The notes below the pieces were generated by a model. The model saw only the letters and a list, made by a program, of their open reading frames with translations, was not told the origin of the DNA and searched no databases. Below are positions 22,067-34,929 of a stretch of 64,000 nucleotides of DNA, piece by piece. The DNA comes from Neurospora intermedia. Lineage: Eukaryota > Ascomycota > Sordariomycetes > Sordariales > Sordariaceae. The number at the start of each line of letters is the position of its first letter. Position 1 is the stretch's first letter. The position numbers and the translations under genes were made by a program. The DNA lies in contig BTPP01000007.1 in NCBI GenBank assembly GCA_037102815.1, positions 124,001 through 188,000 on the forward strand. Direction: 5' to 3'.

Positions 22067-25000
22067 ATGCACAACTACAGAGGACGAGGACAGGCTTCTG
22101 CCGGTCGACGTGGTCAATGGAGACGCACTCACGGAGACAGCCGTGGCGGACATACACGCGGGAGTGGACGCGGCAGGGGAGGTGATCGGAGCAATACGGA
22201 AGATGCTGTTCGGCAACGCATTTGCCCTCAATATAAGCAGCATCGTACTTGTCGATATGGCGCGGAGTGCAGATTCTCTCACGATGTCCCTGAGTTCACT
22301 GCAGAGGAAGAAGACGCACACGAAGCATACCTAGACTGGAAACGCCAGCTTCGCCAGATGGCTCTGCATACAGGTCACTACAGCACCGTGTGGACTGATG
22401 CCCTTGCCATTTTGGAAGACGACACCTACCGAGAATGGCAACAGTCCGTTGCCAGAGACCTGGCTGATGATGAAATTGGCGGGCTCATAAAAATACGACA
22501 AACCGGGAAGTTTTGCATGGACAAGGTCAATGACAACAACCAGGTGTTCCGAGTAGCTACTCCATTCCTCAAAGTGCTCACTCACCATTCTCTTTGCGAC
22601 TCACTGTCGGTGGATGTGTACGTCGGGAAGATCTATCGTTACTTCGGGGGCATCAACGGGGAGACCGCAATCTTGTTCCTGAGCGATCTAGCCCGCCGTT
22701 CTCTTTCCATGTTGGAGCAAGAGGCATCGCCTCCGGCTGGGTGGGAGCCCGACACGACATGCACACTGCTTCTGGATTGCCTCCTGAGACTTGTTCGTCG
22801 GGAACGCAAAGCCCTTCTCGACGATAACGTACCAAAGCTCTTCAAAGACCTACAAAAGCTTGTCACCTTACTTCGACAGAAGGTTGGGTTTGGGCCCGCA
22901 GTAGACAGATGTACGTCTTGTCTTGACACTATGAGGAGATTGATGGAATCTGCACCTCTTGTCCTTGGGGATCCAGAAGAAGGTCTTCCTGAACGTCGCG
23001 GCAAATCTGGGCCCATCCGGTTAACGTTTCCGGTGGATATCCATGTGCCTGGAGGCAGCCATGACAACGACAATGCCGACATTACCAAAATTCAGATTCT
23101 CCCCACGCACGGGGAAATCATTAGCAAACACCCAGAGTATTTGCCTACGACGGACTTCTTGCAGGCTCATTTCCTCGAGGATCCAGTCCGGCGGCACATT
23201 GACACCGCGTTTCGGCTACTGCGCCATGATACCTTCGGCCCTCTCAAAGATGCACTCAACAGGTTTCTTGCCGACGATGGCAAGCCCACATTGAACTCAC
23301 ACCAACTGATGGATAACAATGTCAGAGCTCACGTTTATGACAGAGCACAGATCCAGCATGTGTTTGTTCGGCCTCATACTGGATTGGAAGCTATCATGAA
23401 ATTTGCCACCCCTCATCAGTTACGCAACAGCTCGCCGGCCGATAGACGTCGATGGTGGCAGGAGTCCTCCAGGCTTGAGCCAGGAGCTTTGGCTTGTTAC
23501 GTGGCACATGACGAAGGAAAGAAGCAGTCTCTTTTCTTCATTGTTACCCACAAAAGTACTGAAGAACTAGATGATGAGCCTCAGAAGTTGCGGAAGAGTA
23601 CGCTTGTGTCCAAGCAATCGGACCCCACAATCACCCTTAAATTGGCCACTGAATCTCAGGAGTGTCTGGCACTTCTCATTCGTCTTCATACCAGTAAACA
23701 CTCTGGTGTTCTTGTTGACCTGCCCGGCATCATTCCAGATACTTTTGTTCCGGTCCTCACCAACCTGCAACGCATCATGACAGATGGCGAATTGCCTTTC
23801 AGTCAATGGATTCTGCCCACTCCTGGTAGTGTTGACGAGCGACCCCAGCAGCTCACGATACCACCCCCAGCCTATGCTCGCAAAAGAGGATTCGTCTTCA
23901 AGCTAGATTCCATCACCCGCGAGGGAAGTGGGCCGCTGCGTCTCAATCCCAGTACCAGTCACGAAGACATTGACTTTGACAAGTTCGAGAAGTCAACTGG
24001 GTTGAACCGCAGTCAGTGCAGGGCTCTCATCACAGCACTCACTCGCGAATACGCACTGATACAGGGCCCCCCGGGAACAGGCAAGTCATATGTTGGCGTG
24101 CAACTTGTGCGTACCTTGCTTGCCCACAAGAAGGAGGCATCTCTTGGGCCCATCCTCATTATTTGTTACACCAACCATGCCCTTGACCAGTTCCTGATGC
24201 ATCTGCTGAACTGTGGCATTGAGAAGATCATTCGCATTGGCGGCCAAAGTCGTTGCGAGGAGTTGGATGGCAAGAATCTTCGTGTTGTTAGCTCAAGCAT
24301 CGCCAAATCTACCGTGGAAAACCGGGTATTGCGCGAAGCTTTCAGCAAAGTCGAGGAAAATTTGGGCACGGCTGGCCACTGCCTGAAGCCGCTTCATCTC
24401 GCTCGTAAAGACCGTCCCAGTCGGGAACTGCTGTCTCGATATCTGCCCCGACGTCATCCGACCATATGGCGCCAATTTCCAGACAGGAGTGAAGTAGATG
24501 AGGAGGGGTGGACACGTGTTGGAGGTGATTCAGTGGACCTGTGGCTGGGAAAGAGGCCCCCTCAATTGAATATTGAACGCGCCAGGGCCGAACAAAGCCC
24601 AAAAATTGACGCAATCATCAGAGCGGCCGAGCGCGATGTTGAGTCTCTTGATCCAGTGCAGAGATGGATACTTGTCGAGTTTTGGATCAAAGAGATGATA
24701 GACCAACAGACCGGTGTGCTCTTTGAATCGATTGACGGGGCCAAAAAATATCGACAGCGGATTGATGGTGTTCACGCCGATGTGAACCGCCGAGCTGTGA
24801 TGCAAGCAGATGTAGTCGGGGTTACAACCACCGGCTTAGCTCGAAACATTGACATGCTGCGGCGAATCGGATCCAAGGTGATCATGTGCGAAGAGGCCGC
24901 CGAAGTGATGGAGCCGCATCTCATATCGGCTATGATGCCGGGCGTGGAACACCTGATCCAGATTGGAGATCACCGACAACTTCGCCCCCAGATCCAAAAT

Positions 25001-28000
25001 TACCTGCAGTTCAGCATGGAAACTCAAGCTGGCTTGGCTTACCAGCTTGATCGCAGCCAGTTCGAGAGGCGTGCCGTTGGAGAGCCGGGACTGGCACCGC
25101 TACCTGTAGCTCAGCTAAACGCCCAACGACGCATGCGGCCCGAGATCTCGCGACTCATTCGCAGGATATATCCCCGGCTTGAGGATCACCCCAGCGTCCT
25201 CAACCTCCCGGATGTGGTGGGGATGCGCCAAAACCTTTTCTGGTTGGATCACGAACACCCCGAAGATTCCAAGGATGACGGCGCAAGAGTCAAGTCGTAC
25301 TCCAACGCTTGGGAGGCGGAAATGGCCACGGCACTCGTACGTCATATTGTTCGCCAGGGCGAGTATAGCAGCTCCGACATCGCCCTTCTCACGCCATACA
25401 CTGGCCAGCTACAGAAACTCAGAGCAGCTTTGAGCAAGGACTTCGAGGTTTTCTTGAGCGACCGAGATATGGAGAAGATGGTACTAGATGGATTTGGTGA
25501 TGATGCTGCAAAGGACATTGACCCTACTTCCCACAAGACAGTCGAAAAGAAGGCTTTGCTCAAGACCATTCGCTTAGCCACTGTCGACAACTTTCAGGGA
25601 GAAGAGGCAAAAGTGATCATTGTTTCATTGGTACGCAGCAACATGAACTGCAAGGTTGGCTTTCTACGCACCGAGAACCGCATCAACGTTCTTCTCAGCA
25701 GAGCCCAACACGGCATGTATCTTATCGGCAACTCCAGGACATACCGGAACATTGCCATGTGGGCCGATGTCCACGAACAAATGACCCAGATGGACGCCAC
25801 GGGTGATTCGATTGCTTTGTGCTGTCCCCGACATCCCGATACCCAAATCGAATGTTCGGAACCCGATGACTTTGTCCGCCACAGCCCCGAAGGTGGTTGC
25901 GACTTGCCCTGTGATCGCCGCCTCGAGCCTTGTGGCCATCAATGCTCAGCAAGCTGTCACTCGCAGGCACTTCACGATGCCTTTCCCTGTCCACAACCGT
26001 GCCCGCGGTTCCGGACAACCTGCAACCATCCCTGTCCGGGTTTGTGTGGGCAAAAGTGCAAGCCTTGCGTTGTCAAGGTGGACAACGTTGAGCTCCCCTG
26101 TGGTCATATCCACAACAAGGTTCTCTGCTATCGAACATTGGACCTTAAGCAGATTAAGTGTTCGGTTGAAGTGGAGAAGGTTGTTCCGGGCTGTGGTCAT
26201 AAAGTGTTCGTCGAGTGTTTCAGGGATGTTGCTTCTGAGATTTTCCGCTGCCCGACGCCATGCGACTGCATTCACCCGTGTTCTCACCCGTGTCCTGGAA
26301 CATGCGGAAAATGCAGGGTCAAAGACAAGGACGGAAAGATTACACTCTCTCATCAAGTGTGCCAGAAAACTTGTGCTCGGCCTTACAGCACATGCAACCA
26401 TCTGTGTCCCAAGAAATGTCATCAAGGGCAGGACTGCGGTAGTTGTGCAAGGCCCTGCGAGGTAGGTTATGTCGTTCTCATTGTTGACTTTCCCCACGTG
26501 CCATACTTAGTCATCATAACTGACTCTCTACGCAGGTGCGATGCCCCCATTCAAAATGTTCGTCGCAATGCCAGAAGCCGTGTGCCCCGTGCATCGAAAA
26601 GTGCGCCTGGTCATGCCAACACCAAGGGTCATGTACAATGCCCTGTGCAGCGCCTTGCGATCGACTGCCATGTGATGAACGGTGCACCCGCCGTCTTAAA
26701 TGCGGCCACCAGTGTCCAAGTCTGTGTGGTGAGGAGTGCCCGCAGGGCTACTGTCAGATATGCTGCTCCCGCAAGGACGACCGAGTCGACTTACTGGAGT
26801 TCAAGACATATGAGGAGATCGATCTCAACGAAACGCCCATTGTGGTTTTGGGCTGCGGTCATTTCTTCACTGCCGAGACCTTGGATGGCTTGGTGGGGAT
26901 GCATGAGGTCTACATGACTGACAAGACAGGCCGCTACAATGGACTGAAAGACCTATCGGTCTTAGCCAACGCCGTCCCCTCTTGCCCGGACTGCAAGCGG
27001 CCAATTCGGCAATTCGCTACCAAGCGCTACAATCGTGTCATCAACCGAGCGGTGATGGACGAGACATCCAAGCGTTTCCTGACCAGCGGACGCCAGCAGC
27101 TGACAACGCTCGAGAAGAGGCTTCAAAATCTTGAGATGACACTGGAGCGCAACAGGGAGGCCTTCAAGACGAACCCCAAGCGGGACCTGAAGAAGAGATG
27201 GGAGGCTAGCTCGAATCTTGCCACAGAAGCCAAACACCTATCCCGTGACATGAGACTCGAACATCAGCCGGCCAAGAAGCTTCTCGACGCAGTTCTGACC
27301 TTCCAACTGAGGCAGCGAGCTGCCGGGTCCCTAGAACAAGCCATGGACAGCTTGAACATTGATGATTCCACGCCAGCCTCATTGCCGACCAGCGCCGCAC
27401 CCACGTACGACCAACAAATCACACTTGGCGCCGAAATGGTGTACATCAAAGCGGAGGAGGTCGTTCTTCAGGACGCCTTCAATCTATCACAGGACCTCCG
27501 GGACGCTGCACTCGATGTTCTCAGGTCGTGCAAGCACGTGGTTACGGCGGCCTCTGCGGCAAAGCTTCCGCGTCTCGTCATCGCGGCCAGCCTTTCCTAC
27601 GGTCGAATCGTCCAGCTTCACGAGCGGTCTAGACGTAAACATATCAATGCGGCTCAGGATGAGAATAATGAGACAGTTCAACAGAAGGAGGAAGAGGAAG
27701 AGGACAGGGTTGACACAGCCAAGAAGTTACTGGGAGACGCACTCGTCCTCTGCGATAGCATTCCCAACACCGAGTCGGAACGAGAGGCAATCGAAGGAAC
27801 GCTTCGGCTGTTTACGACCGAGTGGTACGAGAAAGTGACACCGGAGGAACTGGCGGCTATCAAGACGGCTATGGTCAGTGGTAGCGGAGGGATCGCTACG
27901 CATTCGGGACATTGGTATAATTGCGCGAATGGTCATCCGGTGAGTTCACTTGACGGTTTCTCTTTCTTTCTCTCCCCGCCCTTGATGCATCGCGGCTTGC

Positions 28001-28205
28001 ACATCGACCTGTCTGTGACCTGTTAAGTAGCACTGATCGGGACAAGCTAGCTAACAAAGTCATTCGACTGGATCAGTTCGCTATCGGGGAGTGCGGGATG
28101 CCTATGGAGCTTGCTAGGTGTCCGGAGTGTAATGCTCCGATCGGTGGGCAGGGCCATGTGGCTGTGAGCGGCGTTACGAGGGCTGAGAATATTGAAAGGG
28201 CTTGA
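22067..28205 (+). CDS. ZNFX1-type superfamily 1 RNA helicase with CCCH, NF-X1 and RZ zinc fingers (Hrr1/SAD-3-like candidate)
   Basis: Exons 22067-26461, 26536-27939 and 28077-28205 (1,975 aa). The first ATG in frame (MHNYRGRG) opens an RGG-like Arg/Gly tail. A CCCH finger lies at about residues 53-72. An Upf1-like SF1 helicase follows: Walker A GPPGTGKS (about 667), motif II CEEAAE (about 941), motif III GDHRQLRPQ, motif IV NAQRRMRPE, motif V TVDNFQGEEAKVI, motif VI NVLLSRAQHG. From about residue 1250, repeated Cys/His arrays (CGHxC, CxxxC) are NF-X1-type fingers. The C-terminal 50 residues (HWYNC-NGHPFAIGECGMPM, then CPECNAPIGG) form an RZ finger, as in ZNFX1 and RNF213; exon 3 supplies most of it. 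Fission yeast Hrr1, worm/human ZNFX1 and Neurospora SAD-3 of this group act in small-RNA silencing. That role here is inference, and orthology to SAD-3 is not established. Confidence 0.88.
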
Positions 28206-29360
28206 GGTGATGTAACGGTCAACGAAGATACCGTATTGTGTGAAGATGGGACGTGTTTTTGAGTTTTAACCGAGGTTATTTCCCCGTTCTCTGGAGCAAG
28301 TTCATGCTACGAACTGCAAGGCGATAGAAAGTACATGACGGAGCGGTTGGAGAATGTAATGCTTGAGATGTTTGTCACTGCGCAAGGATTGTGTGATGAG
28401 GCTTCGGAGGATGACACGGGACTCAGAAGATGCGTGTAGGAAGTGTGGAAGTTTTAGGAAGCAGATGACCAAAGAGGATGAGGCTGGAGAATGTGGTTGA
28501 GGCGGCTGGGGAGGTACCGGTAGTTTTTGTGTTGAAGAAAAGGTGAATACTTCCAGAAGATGTCGATCGTGAAGGGGTTCGATCGCTACCTCTTCTCTCT
28601 GTCTCGATCCGATCCTCTATTTCTTCTGTTTGGTGGTCATCAAGGAATCGGATGATGGTGGAAATGGCACTACATGCTCCAGCACGTCTTCATCCCAAAT
28701 ATGACCACAAACGAAAGCTGGGATAAGGTGAAAAGAGTGGCTTCATTTCCATCCTGGCTCTTCGACAGTCAAATGTTTGCTTTTGACTTGGTTTCATATC
28801 CACCTCCGCCTTCGAGCCTCCATAGGTACATCTATCTCCCTTCTCTCACTTCTTCATCGACCAGACCTGGCACAATCCTACCTCTACCTCGACCTCACGC
28901 TTGATTCCCATTCTCTACCGTCTCACTGGTAACACTCACCCTCTCAAGGCAGTCTCTGTCTATTGCCTAGGTAGGTAGTCACCTGAACAACCTCACACAC
29001 GCAGTAACAGGTACCCGAGGCTTCATTGCCAGAAACCTCGCACCGTCGAACCCACTACTCGATCGATATCCCCTCATTATCATCATCTGTATCACCGCAA
29101 ACGTCACCACGAGCATCACTTTGAACCGTTTTCAGCTGTCAGAAATCACGTCGGCAAACCCTAAGCTCTCAACATTTATTCAACATTTACTCAACATACA
29201 GCAGTGGAAGGTCTTCAAGGCTCGCCTTCACAATTGCTATCGCTTGTCAGGTATGTCTTATCATAAATTCCACCGTTCCGAGTTATCATTTTGAAGCGTG
29301 ACTGACGTGGATGTACCGTATGCAGGTCGTTCAGAGTCGCCCGGCCCTACGATTGAGACC
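28206..29360. other. Intergenic region and 5' leader with probable leader intron
   Basis: 3' side of the helicase gene, then the promoter/leader of the coiled-coil gene. A GT-AG intron is likely at about 29251-29327 (GTATGT, branch CTGAC, TGCAG) and would lie wholly in the 5' leader. TACCTCTACCTC at 28879. No other gene seen. Confidence 0.5.
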
Positions 29361-30008
29361 ATGACTGAGGACATGAGCCGCGCCCGAGCCGTCAGTGTTC
29401 CATGCGGGGGATTTAATGCTTCCGGCTTTGCCCTTGATGGCCGCGAAGTTTCGCCTGAACCTAGCGAGTCCTTCATGTCAACATCGCCGCCTCCTCCGAG
29501 TCCCGAACATCATCATGCGCAGGCTGAGGACTTGTTGCCTGAGCTTCATGTCTTCGTCCCCGACAATCAGGAAGCTTCCGCTGCCTCCGAGCTAGCTACA
29601 AATCTGAACACGGGCTCTAGCCGCTCTTTGGATGACGATCACGACGACGAGGAGGTACACCCTGTTGCAACTGCAAGCAACGACGACGACGATCTAGATT
29701 TCATTTTCGGCGTATTCTCCACGGCGGTAGAGAAGTACAACAAGTATACCGCCATCGTGCAGAAATGTGAGGAAATACTCAACGTGCTTCAGGCGCGAAT
29801 GGACTCGGCGAAAGCTTTTGTGAGAAAGGAAGCAGAAAAGGTTGCGGAAGTGGTGGGTGCTTCCGCCTTTACGGAATACGAGCGGGATCTCGACGCGATT
29901 CAGACGGAGATAGACATGGCCAAAGCCTCGATGAGAGAGGCTGAGGAACTCATGAATGCCTTTATGGATCGTTGGCTCAGATTTGCGGCCGATGGAACAA
30001 TTGAGTGA
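29361..30008 (+). CDS. Small acidic protein with C-terminal coiled coil, unknown function
   Basis: 215 aa from the first ATG after the probable leader intron. Residues 1-115 are disordered: Pro/Ser/His-rich, then an Asp/Glu run (DDDHDDEE, DDDDLD). Residues about 120-210 are helical with heptad-like spacing ('TAVEKYNKYTAIVQKCEEIL' to 'IQTEIDMAKASMREAEEL'), predicting a coiled coil or helical bundle. I do not recognise the family. The frame is open upstream to 29298 but only through a GTG, so the ATG at 29361 is preferred. It converges on the DUF2235 gene with 326 bp between stops. Confidence 0.65.
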   Translation: MTEDMSRARAVSVPCGGFNASGFALDGREVSPEPSESFMSTSPPPPSPEHHHAQAEDLLPELHVFVPDNQEASAASELATNLNTGSSRSLDDDHDDEEVHPVATASNDDDDLDFIFGVFSTAVEKYNKYTAIVQKCEEILNVLQARMDSAKAFVRKEAEKVAEVVGASAFTEYERDLDAIQTEIDMAKASMREAEELMNAFMDRWLRFAADGTIE

Positions 30009-30334
30009 CTGAGTCCAGGGCAATTGTCAGCAAGTTGCAGGGAGCTAGAAGAGAGTGATTAGCTGGGGAAGTAGTACGGAGTCACTCACGCTACGCTAAA
30101 GGTCGATATGGGATTTGGAGGTAGGTAGTAATCACGGTATGTGAATTAACTGCTTTAGATGAGTTCAATTTGGGCAACTGGGAATTAATAAGAAAGAATT
30201 CAAATCCGAGATTTTCTGACGGAAATCATATTCCCAGAAGCCGAATTAAGTCAAATTGGTATAAACTAGAGGTATCCTAGCAAGTAAACTGGTAGAGGTA
30301 TCCTGAATTAAAAAAGCGACCAAAAAGCGGGGTG
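30009..30334. other. Short spacer between convergent genes
   Basis: AT-rich 3' flanks. TAGAGGTATCCT occurs twice, 26 bp apart (30267 and 30293). Confidence 0.5.
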
Positions 30335-32992
30335 CTACTTCTTTCCCTTTTTCTCCTTTTTCCCCTTCTCCTTTTTCTCCTTCTTCTCCCTCTTCTCCTT
30401 CTTTTTTTCTCCATCCTTCTTTCCCTCCCCCTTCTTCTTCTTATCCTTCTCCTTATCACTCCCACTCGCACTCCCACTCTCCAACCCAGCCGCCTCCCTC
30501 GCCACCTTCTCCAGCGCGCTCTTCTTCATCCACACCTCCCCAACCGGATCCCCCTCTTCCTTGACACAAACCCACTCACCAATCCCATACTCCTTCCCAG
30601 CGACCCTCACCCCCCGTCCACCCCCGCCAATAATCAGGTTTCCCGGCCTATACGTCTCGCACATTTGCATCCGCTTAATCACACTCCCGTGCACGCGTGC
30701 GTTGTCGGGGATATCGCGCACCTCGCCGCACGGCAAAGGCCAGCGGATCGGTTTCCAGCTGCCGTCTTCGTTCAAGTCGAGCCGGCGGAAGGGGAGGTAT
30801 TCCATCATTTTCCAGGCGAGCACGGAGCCGAAGCTGAGACCGCAGTCGAATGATAGGGAGTCGTGGATGCGCGCCGTGTGGCAGGCGTGGATCATGTCTT
30901 TGAAGGACCAGGGGGGGTTATGCAGGGGGCAGGAGCCTTCGGAGTCTGGTGATGATGAAGAAGATGATGATGAAGAAGAAGAAGAGGAAGAAGTGGAGGT
31001 GCCGCTGTTTTTGCTGCTGGTGGGAGAGTTGAGGCTGCCGTTTTCGACTGTTGTTGGACTGGAGGGGCAGTTCATATTGGTGATGGCGTCGGGGGTCGTT
31101 TCCTTGTCTTTTCCGGGAGTGGCAGGGCTTGTTGATTTGTCACCGGACTTGTTGCCGCTCCTGTCCTTGAAGGAGGAGAAGGAATCGAATTTCCAGGAGG
31201 ATTGCTGGAAGATTCTCGGGGTACTGGGACTGCGGACGGTGATGTTGGGGATGATGTTGCGGTCGACTTGTTGTTGGGGAGCTTTGGAGCATGTGCAGGA
31301 TTTGGCGACTCCGTTGCCGTCGGTCGCTGCTGACCCTCCTCCGAGGTGTTCAGACTTGAGGTGGTCTTTTTGAGCGGCAGTGGCGTCCGGGCCGTGTTCA
31401 ATGCCCATCTCGTCCATCAAGTCGACGCAGCCCATGTCCTGGATCTTGTCGGGGTCAAAGTGTAGACCGGCACGCATGGCTTCGCGGACCATCCAGCACA
31501 AGGGGATGTGCGATGCAGGCTTTTGGCCTTCTTCGACACTCCATCCGCCGCCAATATCGGCATGTCCGCCGGAGAACCACACCTCGTCAATGTCTTGCTC
31601 GTGCTCGTCCTCCGATGACTCAAAGTCTTCCCCGTCATCGTCAGTTTCGGGGTGAGGACCAACAGAGACCTCGGAATGAGCGTCATGATTGGGACCACCC
31701 CGACCGGATACCCCGGATCTGTTGGTCCTTCGAGATCGAACCGAGTGAGAACGCGTGCGGTAAGGAGCTGGCTCCTGCTCAGGCACCGCAAGCGGCTTAG
31801 ATTGTCTGCCACGGTTCGTTCCGCCAGCACCTTCAGCAGCGGCAGCGTGCGGGTGATGGCCTCGGCCGCGATACTTCAGGTTCTCGTGAAACTCATGCAG
31901 CTTCTCCCTTGCCGGATTGCGACCCTTGGAACACTTCCTGTGCGCGCTCTGGTAGATCAAGTCCTGCCTGAACTTTGCTCTCCGCTCATCAATACTAACC
32001 GCATGCCTGACCACCTTGGCCGACGTTCTTGCCGTGTACGGAAACTTGCTCCTCTCCATCCAGGCTGACTCAAACGTCGGCACGCTATTGACGGTATCAA
32101 ACAGACCCAGGAACTGGATCCTCCGGACGGGCCTCGAAAAGGTCTCGCGGAAGCCCTTGAGGAACTCGTACATCTTCTTCTTCTTCTGCGCGCCCTCGGG
32201 CGAGTCGTCGGCGCGACGGACTTGCCAGTTGGAGAAGGCTTTCCAGGCGAACCGCACCATCTCCTCGTTGCCGTGCGAGAGCAGGCCGATGTAGTCGAGC
32301 ATCTCGGCCAGGAAGCGGGCGACGTAGGCGCCGCGCGAGAAGCCAAAGATGTAGATCTCGTCGTTGGTGCGGTAGAAGCGCATCAGGAAGCGGTAGCCGC
32401 CCACGACGTGCTGGTCGAAGGAGGTGCCGATGGCCGAGTCTTTGGACTTGATGTACCATGAGCGCAGTCGGGCGACGGCGCTGGTGCGGGTGAGGCTGGT
32501 GGAGACGACATAGGTGCCGATGCCAGCTTTGCAAGGGGGTTAGCTACGATGTTGTGGTAGTGGTGACAGCCGGCATCGGATTCATCATGAAAACTCACGT
32601 TGGTAATAGTGGTCTGAGAGTGACTGTTAGCATGAGGACTGCTTCCTTGCGGGTCTGGCTTACGGGAACTTACACTGGTCATCAGCCGTCCTATCGAGCA
32701 TCCTGTAAATCTTGAGGATGTTGCTGTCCGAGTCATCGCCCTGGAACTTGTTGCCAGTTCCATCAAAGCACAAGACGATCTTGCGCGGCCGGTGATTCCG
32801 GCCCATGTTGGGATCTTTGTTGTCCGCTCCTGGCGGTGCCACAGGTATCGATGGCAAATGTGTCGAAAAGTAGTCTTCGTGGTCGTGATCACTGAACGGC
32901 GATGCCCGGTCCGTTGCGTTGGGCCCTTGGCCATGAGCATGACCATGATGGTGAGGCTCATATTCGCCAGGGAAGAGGTGGGACTTATCCAT
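30335..32992 (-). CDS. DUF2235 alpha/beta-hydrolase (Tle1-type phospholipase-like) protein
   Basis: Exons 32674-32992, 32599-32613 (15 nt) and 30335-32526 (841 aa). The microexon encodes the end of 'DDQ-YHYYQ-PGIGTYV', the expected DUF2235 block; the introns are GTAAGT...TCAG with a CTAAC branch and GTGAGT...AAAG with a CTAAC branch. The N-terminus is His-rich. 'RKIVLCFDGTGNKF' (70-83) starts the hydrolase fold, the nucleophile elbow is GFSRG (Ser about 175), and 'VWFSGGHADIGGGW' is the family's late Asp/His block, so the catalytic triad looks present. A long insert of basic/Arg-rich then acidic residues sits before it. The C-terminal 170 residues are low complexity: a Ser run, then a Lys/Glu tail made almost only of EKK/GKK steps. 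Tle1 relatives are phospholipases; the fungal substrate is unknown. Confidence 0.83.
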
Positions 32993-34746
32993 GATGATTG
33001 CCTACCTACCAGCCTGAGTCGTTTGTTTTTTTCCTGTGTGTAACAGAAGCACCGGCACTCACGACTAAGCACCCAACTGAAGTCCTTCAAGCCTCGACAA
33101 AGCGTGTTCCGGTATGTCGGGACTTGGAAAGAGGGGAAAGGGGAGAGGGGGTTAGTTACACAGCGTGAGGTGTATGTATGTGTTTGATAACATTTTCGCC
33201 TTATTGGATGTGGAACCGGGGTACTTTTGATTCAAATACCTTCCACGGCAGCCACCTTGCTAATCCCGATCTGATTCGAGAAAAAAAAATATTGTCTTGA
33301 ACGGCATTATAGGGGTACGTCTTACAAGTGAAAGGGAATGGCAAGGTCGAACAGGGTGAGTTTCGGTTGCATTATGCAACTCTTTTCTCTCCCTCTCTTC
33401 CACCCTTGCTTGACTCGTGTTGGAAGGTCCATGGATATCGTCTGTGGTAGCACTCGGGGACCATAAGACTCGGAGATGGCCATGTTCGGGGGAATGCTCG
33501 AGGACGATCAAATTTGCATCCCCCGCCTTCCTGCATTTTGTAGTACCAGCCACTGTGGTAGCCCATGGAGTACGATGACATCCTGACCGACAATCCGAAA
33601 GCCGATCATTGGTGATGGGGACACGTGGGGGACAATGTGGGTGGATTTGGCGTTGATTGCGAGCATATCAGATCCCTCTCTCGCAGGACACCTGCAGACA
33701 TCTCCATTTCTTGTCCTCCATCATAGGTAGGCTCGACCGCGATTGAACCCTCCGAGACACAGTGACGAGCAAAGTCCTCGGAAGGCTGGCCCTATTGGAC
33801 TGCCGCAAATGTTGGCGAGAGCGGTGACAAAAAAGAATCTCGAGGTAAGGAGGTGAAGGAGGGTCATGATAGTGTGACTGGACAAAAAACTTGGACTTAA
33901 TTCCCCCCAATCCCATCGACCCTGGCTATCTTCAGCTGGCATCTAGCCTGCAAGGGTAGCCTAATCGGGACAGACGAGTCCCGTCCGGCATGTTCACCGG
34001 CGCAGACGGACCAAGAATGTCTAAAGGGAATTTGTTGATTGGGCATGTTTCAGAGGCCGCTGAATCAGGGGAGAGGAGGAAAAAAAAAAAAAAAAAGAAA
34101 GAAAGAAAATAGACCTTGCCTTAGTCTCGGACCTCGACAAACCCGCTGAACCTCCTCGCCCCACCCCCCTATACCAACTACCAACTAGCGGGAGGGCATT
34201 CTTACTTTTTTCATATGGGCCTGGCTGAGATACCCTAAGAGCTGTATGTGGATCTGCGGGAATAGAGGTCGATGTACGGGCAGCAAGATCTCCCTTTCGC
34301 AAAGGATCTTTGACTGCCCGTAATCCTCCAAAAATTCCTCTTGCAAAACCTCCTCCATTTTGCAAAATTTTGGGCAGCCGCAATGATTTGCCAAAGCAGG
34401 GGTTACATTTTGCTGTGAACAGTGTTGGATAGTCTCAAGTTGTTGTTGTTGTTGTTCACCACACACTATTCCCGTCGTGATGTGGTCTGGTCAAGGCCCG
34501 GCAGTGGTGTCTCACAAAGGCGTCTTGGGATTGGTCGGGTCGGGCAATTTTGTGAATCTTAGCTTTCCGCTTGTGCCACTTACATACATGGTCTCGTCGA
34601 TCAGTGGGGTATCTGGGGCTGGTAGCATCTGCGGGTGAAAGGGGAGTTGAATTGGAAAGGAAGGGGGTCTGGTTCCATCCATTCCTTGCAAGGGAAAGTT
34701 TGGTGTGCGTGAATCCCGGGCCGGGCACTTTGGAGCCCGAACCCTC
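32993..34746. other. Promoter side of the DUF2235 gene and spacer up to island 1
   Basis: No supported gene. Contains a homopurine tract (A17 then GAAA repeats, 34079-34110) and (GTT)5 at about 34440. It ends at the target-site copy CAT (34747-34749) of the first transposon. Confidence 0.5.
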
Positions 34747-34749
34747 CAT

Positions 34750-34774
34750 GGGCGCGTTTGGTTCAAGCAACAGA
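34750..34774 (+). repeat. Left terminal inverted repeat of island 1 element
   Basis: Starts GGGCGCGTTTGGTTCAAG and matches the reverse complement of 46847-46871 over about 25 bp with two mismatches. Preceded by CAT. Confidence 0.8.
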
Positions 34775-34929
34775 TTTTCAACCTGATTTTAACAGGGGTA
34801 GAGGAGTGTACAAAGCGCCATCTGCAGCACCCAACAGGGATATTGTACTATTTATCTTTCTTTTCTTTTTTATCTTTTATTGTATGGTGGCGCTGGTACG
34901 TGCTTGGTAGCGTTGTTAAGCGAGGCTAT

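Noticed and set aside
30277-30477. Arg-rich 66-codon frame and its partners
   Set aside because: Out-of-frame reading of the Lys/Glu repeat tail of the DUF2235 gene.
1-34700. tRNA or rRNA genes
   Set aside because: I looked for clover-leaf A/B boxes and rRNA-like stretches and found none convincing; a covariance-model scan would be decisive.
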